Shown one piece after another: positions 23,909 through 33,536 of a stretch of DNA of 33,587 nucleotides. Position numbers and translations under genes: made by a program. Within the stretch, counting starts at the first letter, position 1, and every line of letters begins with the position of its first letter. Where the stretch lies: positions 1 to 33,587 of the forward strand of contig MKTJ01000089.1 in the NCBI GenBank assembly GCA_001898225.1. The letters are read 5' to 3'. This DNA is from Chloroflexi bacterium 54-19. GTDB lineage: Bacteria; Chloroflexota; Chloroflexia; Chloroheliales; Chloroheliaceae. The notes under the pieces were generated by a model, which searched no databases, was not told the DNA's origin, and saw nothing but the letters and a program-made list of their open reading frames with translations.

Positions 23909-23939
23909 TTTTAGTGTTAAACGAGAAAGAACGTGACCA

Positions 23940-26900
23940 ATGAGTATTGAAAACAAAAGCCGGGTCAGTTTATTTGGGAAATTGGCCCAGCACGTCGGAT
24001 TGGTGCCGAACCCGCTAAGCCAGCGCAGCGAGAAGTTAAAACCGCGCATCCGAGATGCCGAGAAGTATCATAGCGTCTGCCCCTATTGCGCGGTCGGGTG
24101 CAGCCAGCTTGTTTTTGTCAAAGACAAAAAAATTATAGACATCGAGGGAAATCCCGAAAGTCCCATCAACCGCGGCACCCTTTGTCCCAAGGGCAGCGCC
24201 ACCTATGGTCTGACTGTCAACCCTCAGCGCCTGACCAAGGTCAAATACCGCGCCCCTTATAGCGACCACTGGGAAGAAAAGCCGCTCGACTGGGCCATGG
24301 ACCGGATTGCCCAACTGGTCAAAAAGACCCGTGACGAGAATTTTATCGAGAAAAGCCCGGATAAACCCGACTTGCCGGTCAACCGGACCGAGGCTATCGG
24401 GCACCTTGGCGGGGCAACCCTCGATAACGAGGAAAATTACCTCATTTTGAAACTGTTCCGCTCGCTTGGAATAGTGTTTATAGAAAACCAGGCCCGTATC
24501 TGACACAGCTCCACTGTGCCCGGTCTGGGCACCAGCTTTGGGCGCGGCGGCGCAACTACCGCCACCTGGGACCTTGCCAACTCTGATTGCATTCTCATCC
24601 AGGGTTCGAATATGGCCGAATGTCACCCGGTGGCCTACCGGTTCGTGATGGAAGCTAAGGAACGCGGGGCCAAAATTATCCACGTGGACCCCCGGTTTAC
24701 CCGTACCAGCGCCACGGCGAATATTTACGCGCCTGTCCGCGCCGGGACGGATATTGTCTTCCTGGGCGGGATTATTAACTATATCCTGCAAAACGAGCTT
24801 TACTTCAAAGATTACGTTCTGAACTATACCAACGCCTCGTTCCTGGTAAACGAAGATTTCCGGGGACCGGACCAGCTTGGCGGTCTTTTTAGCGGTTACG
24901 ACGAGAAAGACCAGAAGTACGACCGCAAGACCTGGCAGTACGATGTCGAGGACGAGCAACAGCAAGCTTACGGTGGAAAACACCGCTCCGAGGAAGGCGA
25001 AAGCCACAGCCAAGGCGCGATGAGCGGAAAACGGGTGGGACCGCCCAAACAGGATTTGTCTTTGCAAGACCCCTGGTCGGTCTTCCAGATTCTAAAGAAG
25101 CATTTCAGCCGCTATACCCCCGAAATGGTCGAGCAGGTCTGCGGCACTCCCAGCGAAATTTTTATAGAGATAGCCAGAACCCTGGCCGCCAACAGCGGGC
25201 GCGACAAGACCTCGGCTATTTGTTATGCGGTCGGGTTCACCCAGCACAGTACGGGTGTCCAGATGATCCGGGCGGCGGCGATTCTCCAACTGCTCCTGGG
25301 CAATATCGGGCGACCCGGCGGCGGTATTCTGGCCCTGCGCGGCCACGCTACCATCCAGGGCTCGACCGATGTCCCGACCCTGTATAACCTGCTGCCGGGT
25401 TATTTACAGATGCCCTCGGAAAGCTACGACTGCGATACCGTAGTCAAATATGTCCAGATGAACTGGACTCCGACCGGCTGGTGGCACAACATGCCAAAAT
25501 ATATTGTAAGCTTGCTAAAGGCCTGGTACGGTCCCCATGCTACCGCCGCTAACGATTTCGCCTTCCATTATCTGCCCAAGATTAACGGCGATTACAGCTA
25601 TAACCAGATGTTCTACGCCATGAACGAGGGCCGCTTGAAAGGGTTGTTTGTCATGGGCGAGAACTTTGGCGTAGGCGGGATTAACGCTCGTTACCAGATG
25701 GAAGCTCTCCAAAAACTCGACTGGTGTGTCGTGCGCGACATCTTCCCTGTCGAAGTGGGCGATTTCTGGAAGTACGAAGGGACAGACCCGAAAAGTTGCG
25801 GCACCGAAACTTTCCTGATGCCTGCTTCGCTGGTGGCCGAAAAAGAGGGCTCTTTCACCAATACCATGCGCATGCTCCAATGGCACGACAAGGCGGTGGA
25901 CCCGCCCGGCGATGCTCGCAGCGAAACCTGGTTCATGTACCACCTGGGACGGCGCATGCAGGAACTATATAAAGATAGCACCCTTGAACGCGACAAACCG
26001 ATCCAGCATCTGCTGTGGGAGTTGCCGATAAAAGAACCGCATACCGGCGAGCCGGACCTTCACGCGGTCGTGAAAGAAATCAACGGTTACACCATCGAGG
26101 ATGGTAAGCCGGTCGCCGGTTTTGCCGCCCTCAAAGACGATGGCTCGACCGCTTGCGGCTGCTGGATTTATAGCGGTGTGATGAGCCCGGACGGCATCAA
26201 CAAAGCCGCCAACCGCCAGGCGGACCCTTACGGCATTAACTTTGGCGACCCCGGCTTTACCAATCACTCCAACTGGGGCTTTGCCTGGCCCGCCAACCGG
26301 CGTATCCTTTATAACCGGGCCAGCGCCGACCCCGATGGCAAACCGTGGAGCGAACGCAAGAAACTTGTCTGGTGGCAGGAGGACGAAAACGAAGGTGCTT
26401 CCGGCGGTCTCAACCAGTCGGCGGGAGAGCAACACGGCGACGCCACTACCCCCAACCATAAAGGCAAATGGGTTGGCGCTGATGTGCCCGATTTCCCGGC
26501 AGATAAATCGCCGTTCACCCCTGCTGACCCTCACGGCGCAGGGATGGCCGCCCATAGCGGGCACGCTCCTTTCATTATGATGGCCGACGGGGTGGGGCAG
26601 CTTTTCGCCCCCAACGGCCTGGCCGACGGTCCGCTCCCGACCCACTATGAAGCGTTGGAATCGCCGGTCCACAACCCTGTTTACAAACAGGAGAACAACC
26701 CGGTCGAAATCCGGCACAACCGGGAAGGCAATATGCTAAACCCGCCCTTCGACCCGGCCTATCCGCATGTGGTCACAACCTACCGCCTGACCGAGCATCA
26801 TACCTCCGGGGCGATGAGCCGCTGGGTGCCCTGGCTTTCCGAATTGCAGCCGGAGCAATTTGCCGAGATTAGCCCCGACCTGGCCGCCGAAACCGGCCTC

Positions 26901-27350
26901 GAAAATGGCGATTGGGCCACGCTCACAAACGTCCGGGGCGAGGTCGAACTGCGGGTGCTGGTCACGACCCGAATGACGCCGCTGTTGATAAACGGCCAGA
27001 AGGTCCATCAAATCGGCATGCCCTATCACTTTGGGTTCAAAGGCATCGTAACCGGCGATACCCCCAACAACCTGATAGCCATGACCGAAGAACCTAACGT
27101 GCGCATCCACGAAGCCAAGTCCTTCACCGCCGGGCTGCGGAAGGGTCGCCGGACCGTGCCGCCCCTGCCGACCAAACCGGTTTCAAGTGACGGGATGGTC
27201 CAGGACCGGGGCGGCGAGGCCGGACAACTCAATAGAGAGGTCAAACTGGGAGTGGTAGATGTTACCAGACATGAAAACCCACCCGTTGACGGCGGCTTTA
27301 CTCACAATGTAATCGAGGCGACCGGCCAGGGCCGGGCCGGGTCAGAATAG
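23940..27350 (+). CDS. fdhA: Selenocysteine-containing formate dehydrogenase, catalytic (alpha) subunit
   Basis: This is one gene of 1137 codons read through an in-frame UGA at 24501-24503 as selenocysteine (residue 188). The context ENQARI-U-HSSTVPGLGTSFGRGG matches the active site of formate dehydrogenase-N, where Sec ligates Mo or W. Residues 47, 50, 54 and 82 (CPYCAVGC...LCPKG) bind the proximal [4Fe-4S] cluster, with Lys84 next to it. The molybdopterin domains follow (DCILIQGSNMAECHPVA, RPGGGILALRGHATIQGSTDVPTL) up to the C-terminal dinucleotide-binding barrel. It oxidises formate to CO2 and passes electrons to the beta subunit. The N-terminus has no twin-arginine signal, unlike E. coli FdnG, so the site of action is uncertain and may be cytoplasmic. 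The beta gene starts 11 nt downstream. Confidence 0.93.
24501..24503 (+). promoter_or_regulatory. UGA codon recoded as selenocysteine
   Basis: The reading frame is open and conserved on both sides of this TGA. The protein context is the known Sec position of formate dehydrogenases, and a SECIS-like hairpin follows. Confidence 0.92.
24516..24532 (+). promoter_or_regulatory. Bacterial SECIS hairpin
   Basis: GTGCCC (24516-24521) and GGGCAC (24527-24532) form a perfect stem with loop GGTCT (24522-24526). The loop begins 18 nt after the UGA, which is the distance and loop sequence I recall for the E. coli fdhF SECIS. It should recruit SelB with Sec-tRNA. No sel genes are in the window. Confidence 0.85.
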
Positions 27351-27361
27351 GGGGTCGCGAA

Positions 27362-28246
27362 ATGGCAACTGGGTTTTTTACCGACACCACCCTGTGTATT
27401 GGCTGTAAAGCTTGCGAGGTGGCCTGTAAACAATGGAACCAACTCCCCGCCGATGGTTATGCCATGACCGGGATGAGTTACGACAACACCGGGGCGCTCG
27501 GCGCGACCACCTGGCGGCACGTCGCCTTCATTGAAGTTCCCGCCAGCAAAAAACGTCTGCCGATGGCAACCCCGGCCCCACCACCCGCCGCCGTTCCTTC
27601 CGCCGATGGCGGCAACACGGAGGGGCTTAAAATCCTCAATATCAACGGAGAGGCCGCTTTGCAGGTCGGCTTCCCCGACATCGGCCAGTGGCTGATGATG
27701 AGCGACGTTTGTAAACACTGCACCAATGCCGGGTGCCTGCAAGCCTGCCCGACCGGGGCCATTATCCGCAACGAATTTGGCGCGGTCTACGTCCAACCCG
27801 ACATTTGCAACGGCTGCGGCTATTGTGTCCCATCCTGTCCTTTTGGGGTGGTGGCTTTGCAGCACGACGATGGCCGGGCCTTCAAATGTACCCTCTGCTA
27901 CGACCGCCAGAAAGATGGCCTCGAACCGGCCTGTGCCAAGGCTTGCCCGACCGATAGTATCACCTTTGGCGACCTGGACGACCTGAAAATGCGGGCCCGG
28001 CAGCGGGTGGCCGAACTCCACGCTCGCGGGGAAACCTCGGCCTATCTCTATGGCGTGGACGAGGAGACCGAGGTGGGCGACCTGAACGCCTTCTTCCTTT
28101 TAAAAGCCGAACCGGAAGCCTATGGCCTGCCGGTAGCTGCCAGCTTGCCCCAAAACCGGGTGACCAAAGGTTTTGTGGCCGGGTTCGCGGTTGCGGCGGT
28201 CCTTTCGGTCTTTTCGGCGCTGGCTTTCAAACGCAAGCATAGTTAA
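27362..28246 (+). CDS. fdhB: Formate dehydrogenase iron-sulfur (beta) subunit
   Basis: The 294-residue protein carries the electron-transfer clusters. Four cysteine groups are present in order: CIGCKACEVACKQ near residues 12-24, CKHCTNAGCLQACP near 119-132, CNGCGYCVPSCP near 149-160, and CTLCYDRQKDGLEPACAKACP near 178-198. They fit four [4Fe-4S] clusters, as in FdnH/FdoH. A single C-terminal helix (about 265-287, GFVAGFAVAAVLSVFSALAF) followed by KRKHS would anchor it to the membrane beside the NrfD subunit. It lies between the catalytic and membrane genes with gaps of 11 and 14 nt, so the three are cotranscribed. Confidence 0.93.
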   Translation: MATGFFTDTTLCIGCKACEVACKQWNQLPADGYAMTGMSYDNTGALGATTWRHVAFIEVPASKKRLPMATPAPPPAAVPSADGGNTEGLKILNINGEAALQVGFPDIGQWLMMSDVCKHCTNAGCLQACPTGAIIRNEFGAVYVQPDICNGCGYCVPSCPFGVVALQHDDGRAFKCTLCYDRQKDGLEPACAKACPTDSITFGDLDDLKMRARQRVAELHARGETSAYLYGVDEETEVGDLNAFFLLKAEPEAYGLPVAASLPQNRVTKGFVAGFAVAAVLSVFSALAFKRKHS

Positions 28247-28260
28247 AAAGGATTTTAAAA

Positions 28261-29490
28261 ATGCCTGGCCTTTTTTCGACTCTACTTACCGGCCTCTCGC
28301 TGCTCCCGGCCAGTTACGAACCGCCCGGCCTCGAACGCCGGGGTGGTGGCCGCCGCAAGCGGCGCGGTCGCGGTGTTGATACCGAATTTGCCAGCTATTA
28401 TGGCCGTCCGGTCGTGAAAAAACCCCACTGGGTCTGGCCGATCTGGACCTATTTCTGGGTGGGTGGTATCACGGGCGGGGCTTCGGCTATCGCGACCCTG
28501 GCTCATTTCTGGGGTGATAAAGAGGGCGACCGCTCGATTGTGCAAATCGGGCGCTATATCAGCATGGCCGGGGCGGGAGTTTCCCCGGTCCTATTGATTA
28601 TTGACCTGCAAAGACCGGAGCGGTTCCTTCACATGCTCCGGGTGGTGAAATTTCGCTCCCCTCTTAACATGGGCACCTGGTTTCTCACCGGGCTTGGTCT
28701 TGCCACCGGGCTAAACTTCGCCCGGCAGACCGTCGAGGACGGCTTTATCCCCGAAGATTTCTTCCTGGGTAAAATCGCCCTGCAAACTTCTAACGACTTT
28801 ACCCAGGCTTTCCAGGGTCTGGGCGGCGTTTCGCTCGGCACCTACACGGGTGTCCTGCTTTCGGCAACTACGGTGCCGCTCTGGGCTAACGCCGACGAAG
28901 CTATCGCGCCGCTCTTTTTAGCTTCGGCTTTCTCGACCGGGGCCGCCGCTATCACGCTGGGCCGGGCCCTGACCGGGGTTAAGGTCGAAGATTTGCACCG
29001 TCTCGACCCCATCGAGCGGGCCGGGATTATTTCGGAACTGAGTTGCGTGGCCTACGCCTTTTCCAAGCTGACCCCGGAAGTCCGCAAGCACGTAACCCAC
29101 GGCCCTTACGCTAACGCCTTCCGGGCGGCGGTCGGTCTTGGCATGGTCGGTCCCTTGCTTTTGAGCCTGGTAAAACCGAAAAAGGGGCTGGCCGGGCGGT
29201 TGGCGGCTATTTTCACCTCGTTAATGGCCCTGACAGGCGGCTTCTTCATGCGGTATGCCATCATCGAAGCCGGTAAAACTACCTCCGACGACCCCGATGC
29301 CTACCACTCGATTACACGCGGACCGGGCCGGGCCTCCCCGGAGGAGCAGGCCCGCCGTTATGGAGCCGGTAAGGCTAAAGCATTTGAGCCGGGCCGGTCT
29401 ATTCCCGAAGCCCGTCCCAACTCTTTTGAACCTGCCGCCCAGGCCAAAGAGATTGATTCATCCTCGAATACCGGAAGTAGTGCGGAATAG
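28261..29490 (+). CDS. nrfD: NrfD/PsrC-family membrane subunit of the formate dehydrogenase
   Basis: The 409-residue protein begins with a basic segment (ERRGGGRRKRRGRG, residues 25-38) that should stay in the cytoplasm. About eight helices follow, from WPIWTYFWVGGITGGASAIATL onward. LLIIDLQRPERFLHMLRVVKFRSPLNMGTW near residues 100-129 is the NrfD/PsrC family hallmark, a quinone-side loop. It replaces the cytochrome b gamma subunit found in E. coli formate dehydrogenases, so quinone reduction would occur without heme b. The C-terminal 60 residues are hydrophilic, Pro/Ala/Glu-rich and probably disordered. It is the last gene of the operon, and a hairpin follows. Confidence 0.9.
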   Translation: MPGLFSTLLTGLSLLPASYEPPGLERRGGGRRKRRGRGVDTEFASYYGRPVVKKPHWVWPIWTYFWVGGITGGASAIATLAHFWGDKEGDRSIVQIGRYISMAGAGVSPVLLIIDLQRPERFLHMLRVVKFRSPLNMGTWFLTGLGLATGLNFARQTVEDGFIPEDFFLGKIALQTSNDFTQAFQGLGGVSLGTYTGVLLSATTVPLWANADEAIAPLFLASAFSTGAAAITLGRALTGVKVEDLHRLDPIERAGIISELSCVAYAFSKLTPEVRKHVTHGPYANAFRAAVGLGMVGPLLLSLVKPKKGLAGRLAAIFTSLMALTGGFFMRYAIIEAGKTTSDDPDAYHSITRGPGRASPEEQARRYGAGKAKAFEPGRSIPEARPNSFEPAAQAKEIDSSSNTGSSAE

Positions 29491-29496
29491 GCCAAA

Positions 29497-29527
29497 AGGT
29501 AGCGGGAACACCCATTGCCCGCTACCT
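29497..29527. terminator. Hairpin terminator between convergent genes
   Basis: AGGTAGCGGG at 29497-29506 and CCCGCTACCT at 29518-29527 form a perfect 10-bp stem. The T run follows it on the minus strand, so it fits the aminotransferase gene best, but it may also stop the formate operon. Confidence 0.7.
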
Positions 29528-29563
29528 GCAAAAAGGCATTGAGGTGTAAAAGGCGCAGCCGGT

Positions 29564-30709
29564 TCAGGATTTGACCAGCAAAGTGTTGGTAAACACCTCT
29601 ATTTCTTCCGGGGTGTTGTAGAGGTAGGGGGAAATCCGCAAATTCTGGCCCCGCACACTTACAAATATCTTTTGGGCCGCCAGCCTATCCGCCAGTTGCC
29701 CCAGGCTTTCCGCACCCGCTTCTTCCGCTACCCGCAGGCCGATAATATGGCTCAAGCGGCGGTTTGCCGGGACAGGCTTGAACCTGCTTCCGGCGAGATT
29801 TTCCTCAATCTGGCCGGTCAGGCCGGCCAGCGTTTCGGCGATGTTCTCTACTCCCCAGGCCAAAATCTGGCGGAGGGCGGTGTTTGCCATTGGCAAATTG
29901 ACAAAGTCGCTGCGTTCTCCCACATCAAACCTTCGAGCGCCAGGCCGGAAGTCGTTCAGATATTTTGTGACCGAATAATCTTCGCTCCCGGCCCGGTTGA
30001 ACGGGCTAAGTTCCAGGGGCGTACCTTCCCAATATTTCGGGCTGACATAAAGAAAGGACTGGCTGTAGGGGCATAGCAGCCATTTATAACCTGCCGAAAC
30101 GAGAAAATCCGGCTGTATCTCGGCCATATCCAGGCGCCCTGCTCCCACCGACTGGGTGACATCAACGACCAGGGCCGCACCTACCTCCCGAACCCGCTGG
30201 CCGATTTGCACCAGGTCAATCAGGCTTCCGTCGGTCCAGTGGCAATTTGGCACGGTTACAATCGCGGTATTTTCGCCGATTTGCGCCACCATCGCGCTGG
30301 TCCAATCAAAGTCAGAGGGCCGCTTTACGGTAACAATTGAAGCATTTCTTGACCGGGCAAGCGCTTCCCAGGAGTAGTAATCCGAGGGAAATTCTTCCTC
30401 AATCATTACAATCTCCTGGCCCGCCCGGATTGGTATATTGGCGGCAGCAGTTGCTACCCCGTAACTGACCGAAGGCACAATGGCGATATTGTCGGCGCTG
30501 GAACCGATAATTTGCCCGAACAATTGGCGGGCCGTTTCCACGGTTGCCAGACGTTCACTGGCCTCAAGGTTCCAGGGCCGGGCTTTGCGAGCGATGCTGG
30601 CCTGGCCGGTCTGCGTGGTTTCTTTCAATTGCGGAGATTGGCTGGCACAGTTGAGATAGATAATATCGTCAGGCAAATCGAAAAGGTCGCGCTGGCTGTT
30701 AAGCTTCAT
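29564..30709 (-). CDS. Class V aminotransferase-fold PLP enzyme
   Basis: The 381-residue protein is a fold-type-I PLP enzyme of the class V group (cysteine desulfurase, isopenicillin epimerase and kynureninase relatives). IYLNCASQSP lies near residue 17. His157 (NCHWTDG) is positioned to stack on the cofactor, with Asp183 and Gln186 in VVDVTQS. The Schiff-base lysine is Lys209 (SAGYKWLLCP). RFDVGERSDFVNL and RGQNLRISPYLYNTPEE near the C-terminus bind substrate and phosphate. No catalytic Cys loop typical of cysteine desulfurases is obvious, so the reaction is unassigned. I place the start at the ATG at 30709 with AAGGAC just upstream; an in-frame extension of 54 residues (to 30871) reads like non-coding sequence. 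Confidence 0.82.
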   Translation of the reverse strand: MKLNSQRDLFDLPDDIIYLNCASQSPQLKETTQTGQASIARKARPWNLEASERLATVETARQLFGQIIGSSADNIAIVPSVSYGVATAAANIPIRAGQEIVMIEEEFPSDYYSWEALARSRNASIVTVKRPSDFDWTSAMVAQIGENTAIVTVPNCHWTDGSLIDLVQIGQRVREVGAALVVDVTQSVGAGRLDMAEIQPDFLVSAGYKWLLCPYSQSFLYVSPKYWEGTPLELSPFNRAGSEDYSVTKYLNDFRPGARRFDVGERSDFVNLPMANTALRQILAWGVENIAETLAGLTGQIEENLAGSRFKPVPANRRLSHIIGLRVAEEAGAESLGQLADRLAAQKIFVSVRGQNLRISPYLYNTPEEIEVFTNTLLVKS

Positions 30710-31269
30710 TTTCTTGTCCTTATAACTTCGAAGTTTGGCGAGGTCCGGAACTGCTGACCCGTGTTTATTGATTATACTTCGGCCCTGTACCAACAGGTAA
30801 ATTCGGGCGCAATACCGGGTAGGATAAAGTGTGAAGCGGTTGGCGGTACGAACCCAACTCCATATCTTCATATTTTTTAGTTCTATCTCTATTTCTCCTG
30901 GTTACTAAAGATAATGCCTCTTATCTTGACTAACTTCTAATAAATTATTTCTCTATGCAATAGAAGGTTAAGGGTTATATTCGGATAGGAGTTGCTTCCC
31001 CAAAATAATAAGCATTTATAACGGGGAGGCCACTGTTGCTTTGCAACTACAGGCAAAACCGTTTTAAAAACTCCCAGGTTGCCAGAACCCCATCTCTGCC
31101 CTGGCAATGCGTTAAACCAGGTTTGCCGTTACCATATCCTCCCGCGCTTCCCACCCCCCCATAGATGATTATCTCGTGTTTCAATAACATCCATAACAAA
31201 CCCCCTCCCCTTCTAAGACACGGACTCTTTTTAAGGATAAAACTTTCCTGCCGGGTTTTAAATTAAGGG
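30710..31269. other. Gene-free region between divergent genes
   Basis: I find no credible coding region here. A perfect 7-bp inverted repeat AAGATAA/TTATCTT at 30908-30927 looks like a small operator near the expected start of the aminotransferase transcript. A TTGCCAG/CTGGCAA hairpin lies near 31079-31107. The rest, including a run of C near 31153, shows no further structure. Confidence 0.45.
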
Positions 31270-31298
31270 TTGACAGTATTTATTATTTTGTATACAAT
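31270..31298 (+). promoter_or_regulatory. Strong sigma-70 promoter with overlapping palindromic operator
   Basis: A perfect TTGACA (31270-31275) and TACAAT (31293-31298) are separated by 17 bp. The palindrome TTGTATACAA at 31288-31297 overlaps the -10 box and resembles GntR-type operators, so the promoter is probably repressed by a regulator encoded outside the window. Confidence 0.72.
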
Positions 31299-31775
31299 AT
31301 GCTGTATAAAGCGTAAAGAATTCTGGTAGACAGTTTTAAGCTTCCAGGTACGCCTGATTGACAAAGAGCTCTGTCCACCGGACTATGCCAGCAGTAAAAC
31401 CACCGAAAAGCACAAACATATTATTTAATTCAGCCGTCGTGATGGTTTCGATGATTAGCCTCGTGCGCTCTTTTCGCCAGGCGGGGTCATTCAAACCCGG
31501 GGAGAGTCAGAATTGGTGCCCGGACTCTCCGGTCAAGCCTGACGCGATTTCTCAACATCTCAAACTGGTAATCGCCCGCCCAGCGGGCTTTCGTTACCTG
31601 GTGACCTTGTTCGAACAAATTCCGATCTGCGGGATACGGCCAGCCGTTGAACTTTTCCCGTTTGGGAGGTGTCTGTGGTAGCGGGAGGTATTTTTACTTC
31701 GCCGGGCCGCACAGTTTAACCGCCAATTTATTGTCCAATCAAACCCTGGTCTCTACCTAGAGGAGGAGAACTAGC
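31299..31775 (+). promoter_or_regulatory. Long 5' leader of the solute-binding protein gene
   Basis: About 470 nt separate the promoter from the gene. The leader contains a stem GGAGAGTC (31501-31508)/GACTCTCC (31523-31530). It also has a compact GC hairpin GCCCGC (31574-31579)/GCGGGC (31583-31588) followed by TTTCGTT, which could attenuate transcription. A 107-codon open frame at 31358-31681 does not read like a protein. Confidence 0.4.
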
Positions 31776-33536
31776 ATGACAAAGATGTTGTCAGCAAAAA
31801 AGCCTAAGATGGCTTTACCAGCTTTGCTGATTATACTCAGTATCCTTTTAGCCGCCTGTGGTGACTCTACCCCCACCACGGCCCCGGCTACCACCGCTGC
31901 CGGTGCCGCAACCACTGCTGCCGGAAGTGCCACCACTGCCGCCGGTGGTACGGCGACTACCGCCGCGGCTGCTCCTAGCGGTAACCCTGTCAAGATTAAC
32001 GTCTTCGCCCCGCAAGGCCCTGACTACGACCTCGCTACCAACGCTTACATGAAGTTGCTTGAGCAGAAATTCAATATCCAGTTCAACTGGCAGACCACCA
32101 CCTATGACGGCGGTCCGGCTAAAGAAAAACGCCAGATTTCGCTCGCCAGCGGTGACTATCCCGACCTCTACTGGCTCATCCCCTGGGTTGACCAGTTCAG
32201 CCAGCCTGATTTGTTGAAATACGGCCAGCAGGGCGTCATTATCCCGCTCAACGACCTGATTAAGCAATATGCTCCCAATGTTCAGAAAGCGCTCGACACC
32301 ATTCCCGACTACAAGGCTATGGCGACTGCCCCAGACGGCAAAATCTACGGTGTGCCCCAGTGGACCGATTGCTACCACTGTTCTTACCCGGACAAACTGT
32401 GGATGAACACTGAATGGCTCAAAAAGCTTAATCTTAAGATGCCCACCACCACCGAGGAAATGAAGGATGTCCTGACCGCCTTCAAGACCAAAGACCCTAA
32501 CGGCAACGGCAAAGCCGATGAAGTACCGTTGAGCGCCGACGTTCGGGACCTGTTAATCCCCTACTTCATGAATGCCTTCATTTATGACCCGCAGGGCAAT
32601 AACGGCAGCACCCAGGTGGCGCTGGTCCTCAACAACGGCAAAGTGGACATCCAGGAAAACAAAGACGGCTGGAAACAGGGCCTGACCTATATCAAGTCGT
32701 TGTACGATGCCGGTCTGATTGACAAAGGCGCTTTCACCCAGAACGCCGATGCCCTCAAACAGCTTGGCGACAACGCGGGCGCGGTTATCCTGGGCTCGGC
32801 CACCGTGCTGCACCCCGGTATCTTCTTCACCCTGGGCGCCCCGGACGGCCACGACAAACAGTATGACGCCGTGCCGCCCATCAAAGGCCCTTCCGGTGCG
32901 CAGTTCGCTCCCTACCAGTTCCCCAGTTCGCCGGGTGCGACCTTCGTTTTGACGAACAAAGCGAGCAAGGACGTCCAGATTGCCTCTATCAAGATGCTCG
33001 ACTACATGTTCACCCAGGAAGGTGAAATCAAAGGCATCTTCGGCGTGGACGACCGGACCGTGGTAACTCCTTCTGCCGGTGACAAAGCCTTGGAAGCGGG
33101 TGTAACCCCGCTGTACAAGGGCGTGACCCGGCCCCAGGGTGTCGCCCCGTACAACTCGGACATTGGTGCGTTGGCCCAGTACAACAACACCAAAGAGTTC
33201 CGGGCGGCCCAGGTAGTACCGGACGACATTTACTCGCCGGAAGGCTACGAGCGCAGGCTGTACCAGGCCACCCAGCAGTATGAGAAGTATTCGAACAAAG
33301 CTATGAACTTCCCGTCCTGGGGTGTGTGGGTTGACCCGTCGCTGGGTAGTGAAATGGCGACCTTGCAGACCAACATCCAGAGCTATATCAGCCAGAACTC
33401 GTTGCAGTTCATCACGGGTTCCAAGAGCCTGGACAAGGACTGGGATGCCTATGTGAAGGGTCTGGAAGGGGTAGGGTTGTCGCGCTACTTGCAGGTTTGG
33501 CAGGATGCCTACGACAAATCTTCCTACAAGAAATAA
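31776..33536 (+). CDS. ABC transporter extracellular solute-binding lipoprotein
   Basis: The 586-residue protein has a lipoprotein signal (KKPKMALPALLIILSILLAAC) with lipidated Cys28. A linker of about 40 residues made of TTAAG-like repeats (about 31-70) is typical of Chloroflexota surface lipoproteins. The rest is a family-1/LplA-type binding fold: NVFAPQGPDYDLATNAYMKLLEQ, ASGDYPDLYWL, LNDLIKQYAPNVQKAL, YGVPQWTDCYH and FTQEGEIKGIFG. It should capture an oligosaccharide or similar sugar at the cell surface for an ABC importer. The LplA-like domain and DPNGNGKADEVPLS insert (EF-hand-like, possible calcium site) fit that group. A GAGGAGGAG ribosome site precedes the ATG. The permease genes would be expected just beyond the window; none is visible in the last 50 bp. 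Confidence 0.9.
   Translation: MTKMLSAKKPKMALPALLIILSILLAACGDSTPTTAPATTAAGAATTAAGSATTAAGGTATTAAAAPSGNPVKINVFAPQGPDYDLATNAYMKLLEQKFNIQFNWQTTTYDGGPAKEKRQISLASGDYPDLYWLIPWVDQFSQPDLLKYGQQGVIIPLNDLIKQYAPNVQKALDTIPDYKAMATAPDGKIYGVPQWTDCYHCSYPDKLWMNTEWLKKLNLKMPTTTEEMKDVLTAFKTKDPNGNGKADEVPLSADVRDLLIPYFMNAFIYDPQGNNGSTQVALVLNNGKVDIQENKDGWKQGLTYIKSLYDAGLIDKGAFTQNADALKQLGDNAGAVILGSATVLHPGIFFTLGAPDGHDKQYDAVPPIKGPSGAQFAPYQFPSSPGATFVLTNKASKDVQIASIKMLDYMFTQEGEIKGIFGVDDRTVVTPSAGDKALEAGVTPLYKGVTRPQGVAPYNSDIGALAQYNNTKEFRAAQVVPDDIYSPEGYERRLYQATQQYEKYSNKAMNFPSWGVWVDPSLGSEMATLQTNIQSYISQNSLQFITGSKSLDKDWDAYVKGLEGVGLSRYLQVWQDAYDKSSYKK

Noticed and set aside
23940..24503. Short formate dehydrogenase fragment ending in TGA, as if a pseudogene or a separate subunit
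   Set aside because: The same frame continues directly after the TGA with conserved sequence, and a SECIS hairpin follows. It is selenocysteine recoding, not a break.
24036..25067. 343-codon open frame on the minus strand inside the formate dehydrogenase gene
   Set aside because: It is antisense to a clearly conserved enzyme, has no ribosome site, and its composition mirrors the real gene's codon bias.
30710..30871. 54-residue N-terminal extension of the aminotransferase
   Set aside because: The extension is basic and aromatic without similarity to the fold, and the internal ATG has its own ribosome site and fits the family's usual start.
31358..31681. 107-codon plus-strand frame in the leader of the solute-binding protein
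   Set aside because: TTG start without a ribosome site, no recognisable protein features, and it overlaps strong hairpins. It is more likely leader RNA.
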